From the NCBI GenBank assembly GCA_045616445.1, contig JAZLGR010000018.1, positions 62,001 to 126,000 of the forward strand: a DNA stretch of 64,000 nt, in the 5' to 3' direction. Every line of letters starts with the position of its first letter. Position 1 is the first letter of the stretch. A program made the position numbers and the translations under genes. Origin of the DNA: Fimousia sp045616445. Its GTDB lineage: Bacteria > Bacillota > Clostridia > Lachnospirales > Lachnospiraceae. A model generated the notes under the pieces. That model was not told the DNA's origin and did not search any database. It saw only the letters and a program-made list of their open reading frames with translations. Positions 17,157-26,224 of the stretch are shown here, piece after piece.

Positions 17157-18485
17157 ATGAATTTATTTGACTATATGAGAGAACAGAATATGGAGAAGGA
17201 ATCTCCTTTAGCACAGCGCCTTCGCCCAACTACCTTAGAAGAGGTCGTGGGACAGGAGCATATAATTGGAAGAGACAAGCTTTTATACCGCGCCATCAAG
17301 GCAGATAAGTTAAGCTCGATTATATTTTACGGGCCACCTGGAACTGGTAAGACTACCTTAGCCAAGGTCATCGCCAACTCCACCCAGGCCGAATTCTTAC
17401 AGCTTAATGCCACCACATCTGGTAAGAAGGAGATGCAGCAGGCCGTTGAGAATGCCAAGAACAATCAGGGGATGTACGGAAAGAAGACCATCCTCTTTAT
17501 CGACGAGATCCATCGTTTTAATAAAGCACAGCAGGATTATCTCCTGCCATTTGTGGAAGACGGCACAGTAATCTTAATCGGTGCAACCACAGAGAATCCT
17601 TATTTTGAGGTGAACGGAGCGTTGATTTCCCGCTCTAATATCTTCGAACTGCACCCAATTTCCAATGAGGGTATTATGACTTTGATCAAGCGGGCAGTTT
17701 ATGATGAAGATAAGGGCATGGGAACCTATAATGCAACCATCGATGACGACGCCCTTGCCTTTCTTGCCGATATGGCAGAGGGAGACGCAAGAACTGCACT
17801 GAACGCCATTGAGCTTGGCATCCTGACAACCGAGCCACTGGCGGATGGGAAGATTCACATTACCCTGCCTGTTGCCGAGCAGTGTATCCAGAAGAGAGCA
17901 TTTCGCTATGACAAGCAGGGCGATAACCATTATGACACCATCTCTGCCTTTATTAAGAGTATGAGAGGGTCAGATCCGGATGCGGCAGTTTACTATCTTG
18001 CCAAGATGCTTGATGCAGGGGAAGATGTGAAGTTTATCGCAAGACGAATTATGATCTGCGCCTGCGAGGACGTGGGCATTGCGGATCCACAGGCCATTCA
18101 GGTGGCAGTGGCATGTTCACAGGCAGTGGAGCGCATCGGTATGCCGGAAGCAAGAATCATTCTGGCTCAGGCCTGCATCTACGTTGCGACTGCACCCAAA
18201 AGCAACGCTTCCTATTTAGCAATAGATGAAGCATTGGCAAGAGCGAGAAGCCAGAGAGACAGCGGGGTACCGAACCATCTGAAGGATTCCCATTATAAGG
18301 GCGCTTCCAAGTTAGGTCATGGCATTGGATATAAGTATGCCCATGATTATCCAAACCATTATGTGAAGCAGCAGTATCTGCCGGATTCTGTTGTCGGCAC
18401 AACCTTCTATGAGCCATCAGGAAGCGGCTATGAACGCAACATCAGAGACAGACTGGCATGGCTGAAGGAACAGGCAGACGAATAA
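17157..18485 (+). CDS. rarA: Replication-associated recombination protein A (AAA ATPase)
   Basis: RarA/MgsA, 442 residues, acts at stalled replication forks and binds SSB. It has Walker A GPPGTGKTT (about residues 60-68), Walker B LFIDEIHRF, sensor 1 GATTEN, and the C-terminal tetramerisation part with HGIGYKYAHDYPNH and YLPD. The N-terminal MNLFDYMREQNMEKESPLAQRLRP is typical. ACGGAGG lies 7 bases before the ATG. Confidence 0.95.
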   Translation: MNLFDYMREQNMEKESPLAQRLRPTTLEEVVGQEHIIGRDKLLYRAIKADKLSSIIFYGPPGTGKTTLAKVIANSTQAEFLQLNATTSGKKEMQQAVENAKNNQGMYGKKTILFIDEIHRFNKAQQDYLLPFVEDGTVILIGATTENPYFEVNGALISRSNIFELHPISNEGIMTLIKRAVYDEDKGMGTYNATIDDDALAFLADMAEGDARTALNAIELGILTTEPLADGKIHITLPVAEQCIQKRAFRYDKQGDNHYDTISAFIKSMRGSDPDAAVYYLAKMLDAGEDVKFIARRIMICACEDVGIADPQAIQVAVACSQAVERIGMPEARIILAQACIYVATAPKSNASYLAIDEALARARSQRDSGVPNHLKDSHYKGASKLGHGIGYKYAHDYPNHYVKQQYLPDSVVGTTFYEPSGSGYERNIRDRLAWLKEQADE

Positions 18486-18491
18486 TTCTGG

Positions 18492-18520
18492 TTGATTAAG
18501 TGGCGATTTTCTGCTATGAT
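18492..18520 (+). promoter_or_regulatory. Predicted promoter of the SEC-C protein gene
   Basis: TTGATT (18492-18497), 17-bp spacer, TATGAT (18515-18520) with an extended -10 TGC (18512-18514). Confidence 0.6.
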
Positions 18521-18590
18521 ATGTCTGTTATGCACGGCGCATAGCTTTGAATGAAAGAACAGAAGTATTTAATAAAGGATGGTAAAATCA

Positions 18591-19091
18591 ATGGCATTAT
18601 TACAGGAATGGCGTGACTTTGCTTACGCATATGATGATAACACACGTGAAGGTCAGCAGTTCTGGTTAAACTACTTTGCAGTAGAAAAAGCAATCTATGA
18701 AAAGCTTTTAACAGAAAAAACTGTAGTAGAAGGCACAGTAGCTGAACTCGCAGAAAAATACGAAACAGAATTAAAGCTTTTTGTTGGATTCTTAGACGGA
18801 ATTAATGATTCCCTCAACGAAGCGAATCCAATCGACGACATGACAGAAGAAACTGTTGTAAAATTAGATGTAAACTACGAACAGTTATACTACAACATGG
18901 TTGCATGTAAAGCTGAATGGTTATATACATTAGAACAGTGGAACGACATCTTAACACCAGAACGTCAGAAGGAATTATACAAAGCACAGAAAACTTCTAC
19001 AACTGTTGTAAAAGATAAGAAGATCGGTCGTAACGAACCATGTCCATGTGGTTCTGGCAAAAAGTACAAAAAGTGCTGTGGCCGTAAATAA
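18591..19091 (+). CDS. SEC-C zinc-binding motif protein
   Basis: Soluble protein of 166 residues with an acidic helical domain (residues ~1-140, MALLQEWRDFAYAYDDNT onward) and a C-terminal SEC-C zinc motif (RNEPCPCGSGKKYKKCCG), as at the C-terminus of SecA. SEC-C motifs bind zinc and, in SecA, SecB and ribosomes; the role of stand-alone proteins is unknown. AAAGGA lies 11 bases before the ATG at 18591; the ATG at 18579 overlaps this site and is unlikely. It has its own promoter and terminator. Confidence 0.87.
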   Translation: MALLQEWRDFAYAYDDNTREGQQFWLNYFAVEKAIYEKLLTEKTVVEGTVAELAEKYETELKLFVGFLDGINDSLNEANPIDDMTEETVVKLDVNYEQLYYNMVACKAEWLYTLEQWNDILTPERQKELYKAQKTSTTVVKDKKIGRNEPCPCGSGKKYKKCCGRK

Positions 19092-19107
19092 TTAGTAGAA
19101 AATTATG

Positions 19108-19146
19108 AAAAAGACAGTGCCAGTTTCGTGGCCCTGTCTTTTTTTT
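19108..19146 (+). terminator. Rho-independent terminator after the SEC-C gene
   Basis: AAAAAGACAGTGCC pairs with GGCCCTGTCTTTTT around a short loop, followed by a run of T. Confidence 0.85.
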
Positions 19147-19233
19147 ACCATATGATTGTGGTATGATTACCTAGGATGATTTGAAATGAAAAAGCAGATA
19201 ACAACATCATACATATAAAAAAGGAGAAATCAT

Positions 19234-20241
19234 ATGATTCGAGTAGCAACAATTGGAACAAATTATATTACTGACTGGTTTGTCACTGCCCTCTTGAAGA
19301 GCCCGATGTTTGAGTATGCGGCTGTTTATTCGAGAAAGATGGAGACGGGAAGAGCATTTGCAGACAAATATGGTGTGGAAAAAGTATATGACAATTTAGA
19401 TGAGTTGGCAGAAGCAGATGATATCGATGTGGTTTATATCGCAAGCCCAACTGCATATCACTATGCCCATGCCATGATGATGATGAACAATGGCAAGCAT
19501 GTCATGGTGGAAAAACCAGTGGCATCTAACTCCGAAGAGCTTGCGCTTATGTTACAGGCATCCAGGGACAACAATGTTGTCATGATGGAGATGATGAGAC
19601 CAGCATTTGCACCGGGTAACAAAGCCATCATGGACAACCTTCATAAGCTTGGGGACATTCGAATTGCAACCTTACAGTACTGCCAGTACTCCGGACGCTA
19701 TGACAACTACAAGATTGGAGTCATCGAGAATGCCTTCCGCCCGGAACTGTCCAATGGTTCCATCATGGACATCGGTGTTTATCCAATTCATACCTTAGCA
19801 CAGCTTTTTGGTATGCCGGAATCCATGAAAGCAGACATTTTCCGTCTGTCCAATGGCTGTGACGGCGCAGGATGCATTATGGCCCATTATCCAGACAAGA
19901 TCTGTCAGATTCTTTATTCTAAGGTAACAGACCACAAAACACCTAGCCAGATTCAGGGTGAGAAGGGATGTATGCTCATCGAAACCATCCCATTCCCTAA
20001 GAAGATTTCCATCATTTACCGTGATGGCAGTGTGGAAGAAATCCCGGTATGGGAAGACGAACGTGAAATCTCCGGCAACAACATGATCTATGAGATTGAA
20101 ACATTTGCCAAGCTGATGGAAGATGGCAATGTGGAACATCCATACAACCAGGATTCTGTTGTTGAGATGAAGATTATTGATGAAGTTAGAAGACAGGTGG
20201 GAATTGTATTCCCAGCGGACAAAATTCGTGAAATGTTATAG
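19234..20241 (+). CDS. Gfo/Idh/MocA family oxidoreductase
   Basis: NAD(P)-dependent oxidoreductase of 335 residues. The N-terminal Rossmann domain begins MIRVATIGTNYITDWF and includes VYIASPTAYHYAHAMM and the family's catalytic EKP (MVEKPVAS). The C-terminal alpha/beta domain includes NGSIMDIGVYPIH. Substrates in this family are usually sugars, inositols or their derivatives, and this one is not predictable. AAAAGGAGAAA precedes the ATG. The next gene starts 36 bases downstream and may be cotranscribed. Confidence 0.9.
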   Translation: MIRVATIGTNYITDWFVTALLKSPMFEYAAVYSRKMETGRAFADKYGVEKVYDNLDELAEADDIDVVYIASPTAYHYAHAMMMMNNGKHVMVEKPVASNSEELALMLQASRDNNVVMMEMMRPAFAPGNKAIMDNLHKLGDIRIATLQYCQYSGRYDNYKIGVIENAFRPELSNGSIMDIGVYPIHTLAQLFGMPESMKADIFRLSNGCDGAGCIMAHYPDKICQILYSKVTDHKTPSQIQGEKGCMLIETIPFPKKISIIYRDGSVEEIPVWEDEREISGNNMIYEIETFAKLMEDGNVEHPYNQDSVVEMKIIDEVRRQVGIVFPADKIREML

Positions 20242-20277
20242 ATATAAATATATATAGTAGAGAAAGGAACAATCATC

Positions 20278-21066
20278 ATGAAAAAACGTTTATTAATGAT
20301 GCTTCTTGGCCTGATGCTTGCAGTTTCTCTTGCAGCATGCGGCAGTAAGGAAGACACAAAAGAGGAAGAAACAACCGAAGAGGTAACCACTGAAGGAGAA
20401 ACCTCAAAGGAAGAGGAAGCAACAGAAGAAAAAGAAGACGAAAAAGAAGCAGACAGCAACTTCAAGATCCATGAACCAAAGAAGATCGATCAGATGGCAA
20501 AACCAGAAAAGGGTGAAACCATCGCAATCATGGAAGTGGAAGGCTATGGAAAGTTATATCTGAAATTCTTCATGAAGGAAGCACCGCTTGCAGTGGAAAA
20601 CTTCTTAACTCACGCAGAAAATGGCTATTATGAAGGCGTTACCTTCCACAGAGTCATCGAAGATTTCATGATCCAGGGCGGCGATCCAACAGCTACTGGC
20701 GCTGGCGGAGAAAGCATCTGGGGCGAAGAATTCGACAACGAATATACAGACATTCTTCTGCCACTTCGCGGAACCATGGCTATGGCCAATGCAGGCCCTG
20801 ACACCAACGGAAGCCAGTTCTTCATTATTCAGAACAAAACAGTCGTACCACAGATTTATGGCGACAAGGAATACACAGACGAACAGAGAGAGATGTTCGA
20901 TGAATATGGCGGATATCCATATCTTGGCGATGATTATACCATCTTTGGCCAGCTTTATGACGGTTACGACGTGTTAGATGCCATTGCAGCAACTGAAACT
21001 GACGTAAATGACAAGCCATTGGAAGATGTTGTAATCAAGAAGATTACGGTAAAACGTGCCAAATAA
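20278..21066 (+). CDS. Cyclophilin-type peptidyl-prolyl isomerase lipoprotein
   Basis: Extracytoplasmic prolyl isomerase of 262 residues anchored by lipid. A signal peptide with lipobox LAAC (MKKRLLMMLLGLMLAVSLAAC) is followed by a ~40-residue linker very rich in Glu, Thr and Lys, then the cyclophilin domain: VTFHRVIEDFMIQGGDP, the active-site GTMAMANAGPDTNGSQFFI, and a C-terminal GQLYDGYDVLDAIA. It should speed folding of exported proteins at the outer face of the membrane. AAAGGA precedes the ATG. Confidence 0.93.
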   Translation: MKKRLLMMLLGLMLAVSLAACGSKEDTKEEETTEEVTTEGETSKEEEATEEKEDEKEADSNFKIHEPKKIDQMAKPEKGETIAIMEVEGYGKLYLKFFMKEAPLAVENFLTHAENGYYEGVTFHRVIEDFMIQGGDPTATGAGGESIWGEEFDNEYTDILLPLRGTMAMANAGPDTNGSQFFIIQNKTVVPQIYGDKEYTDEQREMFDEYGGYPYLGDDYTIFGQLYDGYDVLDAIAATETDVNDKPLEDVVIKKITVKRAK

Positions 21067-21081
21067 TCCATTCATACGAAT

Positions 21082-22491
21082 ATGTTGACGATTTCCATAG
21101 ATACAAAGAAAAAACAACCCATCTACGAGCAGATCTACACCTTTATCCGTGAGGAGATCCGTTCGGGTGCCCTGGCAACGGGCAGCAGGCTTCCTTCTTC
21201 GAGAAAGTTTGCACAGCATCTGGATGTCAGCAGGAATACCATCGATCTAGCCTATGGCCAGCTGTTATCGGAAGGCTACATCGAATCCCGGCCAAAGCGG
21301 GGATACTTCGTGTCATCCTTAGATGATCTTTATGATCTTCAGATCGAGGTGGTGGAAGAACAGCCGGAAGAGATGCTGAACAGCCAGGACTATCCCTACG
21401 ATTTTTCGCCAAATGGGGTTGATATGGGTACATTTCCTTACAATACCTGGCGTAAATTAATGCGTGAGGTGCTGATGGATGATAATTCCCAGGTGTTCCA
21501 GAAGGGCGATCCCAAGGGTGATCTAAGCCTTCGAAGTGCGGTAAAGGACTATCTTCATCAGTCCCGTGGGGTCAAATGTCACACGAGCCAGATCATCATT
21601 GGCTCCGGTATGGAGTATCTGCTCCTTCTCCTGGCCATGATTTTAGGAAAGCCAGTGCCTGTCGGCATGGAGAACCCAACCTATCTTCAGTCCTATCGGG
21701 TGTTTGAGAAGCTTGGTTATCCGATTTCTGCGATTGATATGGATGCTTCCGGCATGAAGGTGGAGAGCCTGTCAGCATGTGGTGCCAAGCTTGCCTATGT
21801 GACACCGGCCCATCAATATCCATCTGGCATTATCATGCCTGTGCGCAGAAGGAATGCGTTGCTGAAGTGGGCAGCAGACGAGGAAGAACGATATATATTA
21901 GAGGACGATTACGACAGTGAGTTCCGATATCAGGGAAAACCGATTCCTTCTCTTCAGGGAAGTGATCATCACGGTAAGGTCATCTATATGGGAACCTTCT
22001 CCAAAGCGATTGCTCCGGCTATCCGAATCAGCTATATGGTGTTGCCGAAGAAGCTGCTGGAGGTGTATGAAGACTCTTTATCCTTCTTTTCCTGTACGGT
22101 ATCCCGTATCGATCAGACCGTGCTGGGCGGTTTCTTAAAAGAAGGACACTTTGAGAGACATTTGAACCGGATGAGAGCCATCTATAAGGGGAAAGTGACG
22201 GGACTGCTTTCAGAGTTGAAAATATTCGGAGATGATGTTATAATTTCGGGAGCTTCAGCGGGTCTTCATGTGCTGATTACATTTGTGAAGATGACAAAAG
22301 ATAAAGAGTTTCTGAATAAACTGTCAGAACGTGGTGTGCGGATCTATCCGATTTCCGGATATTATATTGAAGGTGCACCAAAACAGGAACACTATATTCT
22401 TGGATTTGCGAGAATGAGCGATGAAGAGATTCGGGAAGGCGTCCGGATTATGAAGGATGTCTACGATGAAGTGATGAGTATGGATGAATAA
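21082..22491 (+). CDS. MocR-type PLP-dependent transcriptional regulator
   Basis: Fusion of an N-terminal GntR winged helix (IYEQIYTFIREEIRSGAL, GSRLPSSRKFAQHLDVSRNT, residues ~1-75) and a class I aminotransferase-like domain, 469 residues, the MocR/PdxR architecture. The PLP lysine is in GTFSKAIAPAIRISYM and the PLP Asp/Tyr region in LEDDYDSEFRY. Such proteins commonly sense PLP or amino-acid adducts; relatives control pyridoxine or GABA genes, but no such target lies next door. There is no clear Shine-Dalgarno site before the ATG; it starts 15 bases after the cyclophilin gene, so coupling is possible. Confidence 0.9.
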   Translation: MLTISIDTKKKQPIYEQIYTFIREEIRSGALATGSRLPSSRKFAQHLDVSRNTIDLAYGQLLSEGYIESRPKRGYFVSSLDDLYDLQIEVVEEQPEEMLNSQDYPYDFSPNGVDMGTFPYNTWRKLMREVLMDDNSQVFQKGDPKGDLSLRSAVKDYLHQSRGVKCHTSQIIIGSGMEYLLLLLAMILGKPVPVGMENPTYLQSYRVFEKLGYPISAIDMDASGMKVESLSACGAKLAYVTPAHQYPSGIIMPVRRRNALLKWAADEEERYILEDDYDSEFRYQGKPIPSLQGSDHHGKVIYMGTFSKAIAPAIRISYMVLPKKLLEVYEDSLSFFSCTVSRIDQTVLGGFLKEGHFERHLNRMRAIYKGKVTGLLSELKIFGDDVIISGASAGLHVLITFVKMTKDKEFLNKLSERGVRIYPISGYYIEGAPKQEHYILGFARMSDEEIREGVRIMKDVYDEVMSMDE

Positions 22492-22565
22492 GAATCAATG
22501 AGTATAGTCTGTTGAGTATAGAAAAAGATAGATTAGAACAGATTAGATATAGAAAGGCGATAATT

Positions 22566-23996
22566 ATGGCTGACAATTTTGATGTATATTGTGCCGTCTG
22601 CCGACGTACAGAGAAGCAGGCAGGTGCAAAGCTGATTAAGATGCCACAGAATATGTACATCTGCCCGGACTGTCTTCAGCGCAGCATGGACATGATGGAC
22701 AATGGCTATTTTGACAACTTTGACATGAGCAATCTGGATATGAACCACATCAATGAGATGATGAAGGGATTCGGAGGGGGGCCTCGTAACCAGACAAAGG
22801 ACAATAGTGGTGACCAGGAGAATAAGAAAAAGCCTGGCAAGCAGGCTGGATTTAAGGGACTTCGTTTTGGTAATCAGACATCTGCAGATGAGGAAGAAAA
22901 ACCAAAGGAACCAGAACTTACCTTAAAGGATCTTCCAGCACCACATAAAATCAAGGAACAGCTTGATGAATATGTCATTGGACAGGAATATGCGAAAAAG
23001 GTGATCTCCGTGGCGGTATACAACCACTACAAGCGTGTGGTAACCAATACCATGGATGAGATTGAGATTGATAAATCTAACATGCTGATGATCGGACCAA
23101 CCGGATCTGGTAAGACTTATCTGGTTAAGACCTTGGCACGACTTCTTCATGTGCCACTTGCAATTACGGATGCCACATCTTTGACAGAAGCCGGTTATAT
23201 CGGTGATGACGTGGAAAGTGTATTATCCAAGCTGTTACAGAATGCAGATAATGATGTGGAAAAGGCAGAACGCGGGATTATCTTTATCGATGAAATTGAT
23301 AAGATTGCCAAAAAGGAAAACTCACACAGCAGAGATGTCAGTGGTGAAGCGGTGCAGCAGGGACTCTTAAAGCTTTTAGAAGGGGCAGATGTGGAAGTTC
23401 CCGTTGGTGCTACCAATAAGAATGCCATGGTTCCAATGACAACGATCAACACAAAGAATATTTTATTCATCTGCGGTGGTGCATTCCCAACATTAGAAGA
23501 CATCATCAAGAAGAGACTGACAAAGAAATCTTCTGTTGGTTTCGGTGCAGATCTGAAGGATTGTTTTGATCAGGAAGAGAATATCTTAAGTAAATTTACA
23601 ACAGAAGATCTCCGTGATTATGGTATGATTCCGGAATTCTTAGGACGTCTTCCAATTATGTATTCTTTATCTGGACTTACGAAAGCAGATCTTGTAAAAA
23701 TCTTAAAAGAACCAAAGAATGCAATCTTAAAGCAGTATCAGAAGCTGCTTGCCTTAGATGAAGTAAAGCTTGAATTTACCGATGAAGCATTAGAAGCCAT
23801 TGCAGAAAAGGCTTTGGCAAAGAAAACAGGTGCACGTGCCCTTCGTGCAGTCATTGAAGAATTCATGCTCGATATCATGTTCCAGGTGCCAAGAGATGAC
23901 AGCATCGGAACCGTAGTGATCACAAGAGAATATATTGAAGGAACTGGAGCACCTCAGATTATGATGAGAGGTGTGGAAGTGCCAAGATTGAACTAA
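22566..23996 (+). CDS. clpX: ATP-dependent Clp protease ATP-binding subunit ClpX
   Basis: AAA+ unfoldase of 476 residues that feeds substrates to ClpP. The N-terminal zinc domain has C9, C12, C33 and C36. A Gly/Lys-rich linker longer than usual (~residues 60-120) precedes the AAA module with Walker A GPTGSGKT, Walker B IIFIDEIDKIAKK and the pore/RKH region. The start was placed at the ATG at 22566 (MADNFDVYCAVC), preceded by GAAAGGCG; the frame extends upstream without a ribosome site. clpP is not in the window. Confidence 0.94.
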   Translation: MADNFDVYCAVCRRTEKQAGAKLIKMPQNMYICPDCLQRSMDMMDNGYFDNFDMSNLDMNHINEMMKGFGGGPRNQTKDNSGDQENKKKPGKQAGFKGLRFGNQTSADEEEKPKEPELTLKDLPAPHKIKEQLDEYVIGQEYAKKVISVAVYNHYKRVVTNTMDEIEIDKSNMLMIGPTGSGKTYLVKTLARLLHVPLAITDATSLTEAGYIGDDVESVLSKLLQNADNDVEKAERGIIFIDEIDKIAKKENSHSRDVSGEAVQQGLLKLLEGADVEVPVGATNKNAMVPMTTINTKNILFICGGAFPTLEDIIKKRLTKKSSVGFGADLKDCFDQEENILSKFTTEDLRDYGMIPEFLGRLPIMYSLSGLTKADLVKILKEPKNAILKQYQKLLALDEVKLEFTDEALEAIAEKALAKKTGARALRAVIEEFMLDIMFQVPRDDSIGTVVITREYIEGTGAPQIMMRGVEVPRLN

Positions 23997-24021
23997 ATAG
24001 TGGGAAACTCGAATAGATGAT

Positions 24022-24043
24022 CTGGGAATTGTTCCAGTTTTTT
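24022..24043 (+). terminator. Probable clpX terminator
   Basis: CTGGGA (24022-24027) pairs with TTCCAG (24032-24037), one G-U pair, and is followed by TTTTTT. Confidence 0.6.
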
Positions 24044-24051
24044 ATGTTAAT

Positions 24052-24124
24052 TAAACGAAGCAGCGAAATGATGTGGTCTCTGTCTACTTGACAAGGATAT
24101 ATCATTTTGCTGTTTCTTTTATTA
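24052..24124 (+). repeat. Long hairpin after clpX
   Basis: A 21-position stem (24052-24072 with 24101-24121) has one mismatch and two G-U pairs around a 28-nt loop. TTTT lies inside the right arm, so it may act as a second terminator or be a remnant element. Confidence 0.5.
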
Positions 24125-24188
24125 TGAAGATAAGATCGAGATTGAGAAATACGAAATAAATAAAAGGATAGAATAAATGATGGTGTAA

Positions 24189-24217
24189 TTGACATATATT
24201 TACACAAATGCTAGCAT
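24189..24217 (+). promoter_or_regulatory. Predicted promoter upstream of the AT-rich island
   Basis: Perfect TTGACA (24189-24194), 17-bp spacer, TAGCAT (24212-24217). It would give a leader of about 250 nt before the secreted protein gene. Confidence 0.45.
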
Positions 24218-24327
24218 AGCAGTATAGAAATGTGACGGAATTATAACGCTCGAAGTTCATAAAAATATCAGAATTGATTCATTGATTGTTTTTTTGGCCT
24301 TTTTTAATTGGAAGGAGATGAGGAGTT

Positions 24328-24339
24328 ATGAAAGAATAA
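24328..24339 (+). other. Three-codon minigene or start remnant (Met-Lys-Glu-stop)
   Basis: ATG AAA GAA TAA preceded by GGAAGGAG (24310) and AGGAG (24321). The ribosome site is unusually strong for a frame that stops at once, so this is either a leader minigene or the remains of a truncated gene. Confidence 0.3.
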
Positions 24340-24472
24340 AAAATCCATACAAAACACAAGCCGGCAAGCTAGATCTGACAAAGTCAGATGATGTGATATA
24401 TTGATATATTCTATAATAAATTTAACATGTTAACAAGTGAAATTGTAATTAATAATAAACGAGGTTTTAATC

Positions 24473-25639
24473 ATGGAAAGAATATGGAGTATGATACTAA
24501 TAGTGATATTGCTTTTTACGAGTGCTTTTTCAGTAAATGACGAAGTTCATGGTAAAGAGTTAAAAAAATCATTTTCAGACATTTGTATTGAAAAGGGTAA
24601 CCGCAAATTAATCATAAAGGCGAAATCCAGTGGAGACAATTTAATAAATGCAAAAAAAAGAGGAGTTCTTTATCAAAAATTAAAAAATGATAAAAATCAA
24701 CATGTTACAACCTTGTCTGCTGAAGTTGAAGAGGGATTAAATTCAGCAGGAATGAGAGATGAGGTGATTAATAATCTTAGTGAGGAAGCATTGAATGAAT
24801 TTGAAAATGCAGAATTAATTATTGTTGATGTAGGTTATTATGGAATTGATGAATCTGGAGAAGCACATGAGTTGGATGAAGATAGTACAGATGAGATTAT
24901 TAATGAATGCATACAAAATGATACTATAAAGATGGAAGATGGTTTAGAGAATGATAATTACTTAAAACATATTTCTCGATTTTTAGGGATTACACCAACA
25001 AATACTTATGCAGGGTATACTTGGAAAAGTGATACAGAAAAATCTCCGAGTGGAGCACTTGAGAGGACAATGACTATTACACAAGGAACAAAAGGAGGAG
25101 ATTTGCATATTACAAATCAAGATGTTTGGATAAAAGAAGCTAAATACAAAAATAAAGATATTACTGGAATTAGTGTCAATGGAATGAAATTGATTGCTGG
25201 AGCAGATTATCGAAAATGTACACATAAAGCAACTTATTCTAAATATCAATGGAATGCTAAAAAAGAAAAAGTAGAAATAGTATATGGTAGCAAAAAAACA
25301 AATCCTACAGCTTATACATTTAATGCAGTAGGCGTGTTATGCTATACGGTTAATTTGTTTGGTAATAGGAACACATTAGACAAAAATTATGTAAATAAAA
25401 GTGGTATTTATAAATATACAAATGAAACAATTATCGTTGAAGGATATGCATTAGGCAAAAGTCTTTCTAAATCATGTGTAGTTTCAGATAGTTATTTACA
25501 TTGCGAAACAAGTATAGATGTTTCAACGCAAGTTACAGTGGATGCGAATGGACCTTCTTTTTCTGTTACATATGAATTTAAAAAGTACTATAGAAACATT
25601 AAAAATAGTGCTGGAAAAACTTTTTGTCCTTATATCTAA
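24473..25639 (+). CDS. Unrecognised secreted protein, 388 residues
   Basis: I do not recognise a family. An N-terminal signal peptide (MERIWSMILIVILLFTSAFS) is followed by a Lys-rich and then strongly acidic region (residues ~85-165, with ELDEDSTDEIINE), and a C-terminal half rich in Thr, Tyr and Asn, probably beta-structured (YAGYTWKSDTEKSPSG, NAVGVLCYTVNLFGN, VTYEFKKYY). It has three Cys residues in the last third besides Cys38. There is no membrane anchor. AT-rich codons (AAA, AAT, ATA) contrast with neighbouring genes and suggest acquisition. ACGAGG is a moderate ribosome site. The downstream lipoprotein gene starts 20 bases later, so they are likely cotranscribed and may work together. 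Confidence 0.7.
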   Translation: MERIWSMILIVILLFTSAFSVNDEVHGKELKKSFSDICIEKGNRKLIIKAKSSGDNLINAKKRGVLYQKLKNDKNQHVTTLSAEVEEGLNSAGMRDEVINNLSEEALNEFENAELIIVDVGYYGIDESGEAHELDEDSTDEIINECIQNDTIKMEDGLENDNYLKHISRFLGITPTNTYAGYTWKSDTEKSPSGALERTMTITQGTKGGDLHITNQDVWIKEAKYKNKDITGISVNGMKLIAGADYRKCTHKATYSKYQWNAKKEKVEIVYGSKKTNPTAYTFNAVGVLCYTVNLFGNRNTLDKNYVNKSGIYKYTNETIIVEGYALGKSLSKSCVVSDSYLHCETSIDVSTQVTVDANGPSFSVTYEFKKYYRNIKNSAGKTFCPYI

Positions 25640-25659
25640 GAGAAAAGAAGAGGTATGAT

Positions 25660-26178
25660 ATGAAACATAAAAGAATATTATTATTGTTAATAGCATTAAG
25701 CGTAGTTTTTGTTCTATATGGCTGCCACAAAACAATAGAACCGAATCCAAATTGGAAATTGTTTAAATTAGATTCGAAATCTGTTGATCTTGATCTTGTT
25801 AAAGATAATGGGCAATCTATCATACGAGATAATTATACCATTACATTAGAACAAACAATCATGACTTATGAAGATGATCGTAGAAAAGGATACTGTTTAT
25901 TTTCTGTAACAAATAAAAATGGAGAGATAGAATCAGATGCTGTAAGTTTGTGTTTTGGAAAGGATAATCGTTTTAAAGTAGAAGTTCTTATATCAGGATC
26001 ACAAAATATTACATTTTCTAAAAATAAGGATAAATTATATATACTATTAGATTTTAAAATATCAAATCAGCCTGATGATCTTCCGTTTGATAATAAAGTG
26101 TATTTGTTAGACTCGACAGATGGATCAACAACAATTTATACTTCTAATTATACTTTTCAGATTGAATCTGATGATTAA
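25660..26178 (+). CDS. Unrecognised lipoprotein, 172 residues
   Basis: Lipoprotein with a signal peptide and lipobox (MKHKRILLLLIALSVVFVLYGC). The mature part is about 150 residues of predicted beta-rich sequence (YTITLEQTIMTYEDDRRKG, CLFSVTNKNGEIESDAVSL, SGSQNITFSKNKDKLYILLDF), reminiscent in pattern of small immunoglobulin-like lipoproteins, but I match it to no family. The start at 25660 has AAGAGG before it; the longer frame lacks a ribosome site. It shares AT-rich composition and operon position with the secreted protein before it. Confidence 0.7.
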   Translation: MKHKRILLLLIALSVVFVLYGCHKTIEPNPNWKLFKLDSKSVDLDLVKDNGQSIIRDNYTITLEQTIMTYEDDRRKGYCLFSVTNKNGEIESDAVSLCFGKDNRFKVEVLISGSQNITFSKNKDKLYILLDFKISNQPDDLPFDNKVYLLDSTDGSTTIYTSNYTFQIESDD

Positions 26179-26187
26179 TTATTAATA

Positions 26188-26216
26188 TAGGCACAGTCTT
26201 AATCGGACTGTGCCTA
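26188..26216. terminator. Hairpin between the lipoprotein gene and typA
   Basis: Perfect 11-pair stem TAGGCACAGTC (26188-26198) with GACTGTGCCTA (26206-26216). Flanks are AT-rich without a long T run; it can serve both convergent genes. Confidence 0.65.
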
Positions 26217-26224
26217 AATAAATT

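Larger units (their letters stand above)
23997..24472. other. Gene-free AT-rich spacer (476 bases)
   Basis: It contains the clpX terminator, a second long hairpin, a promoter-like TTGACA/TAGCAT pair, a three-codon open frame with a strong ribosome site, and a small hairpin ATCTGAC/GTCAGAT (24373-24389). No coding region longer than a few codons is credible. Base composition is clearly more AT-rich than the flanking clpX and typA genes. Confidence 0.7.
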
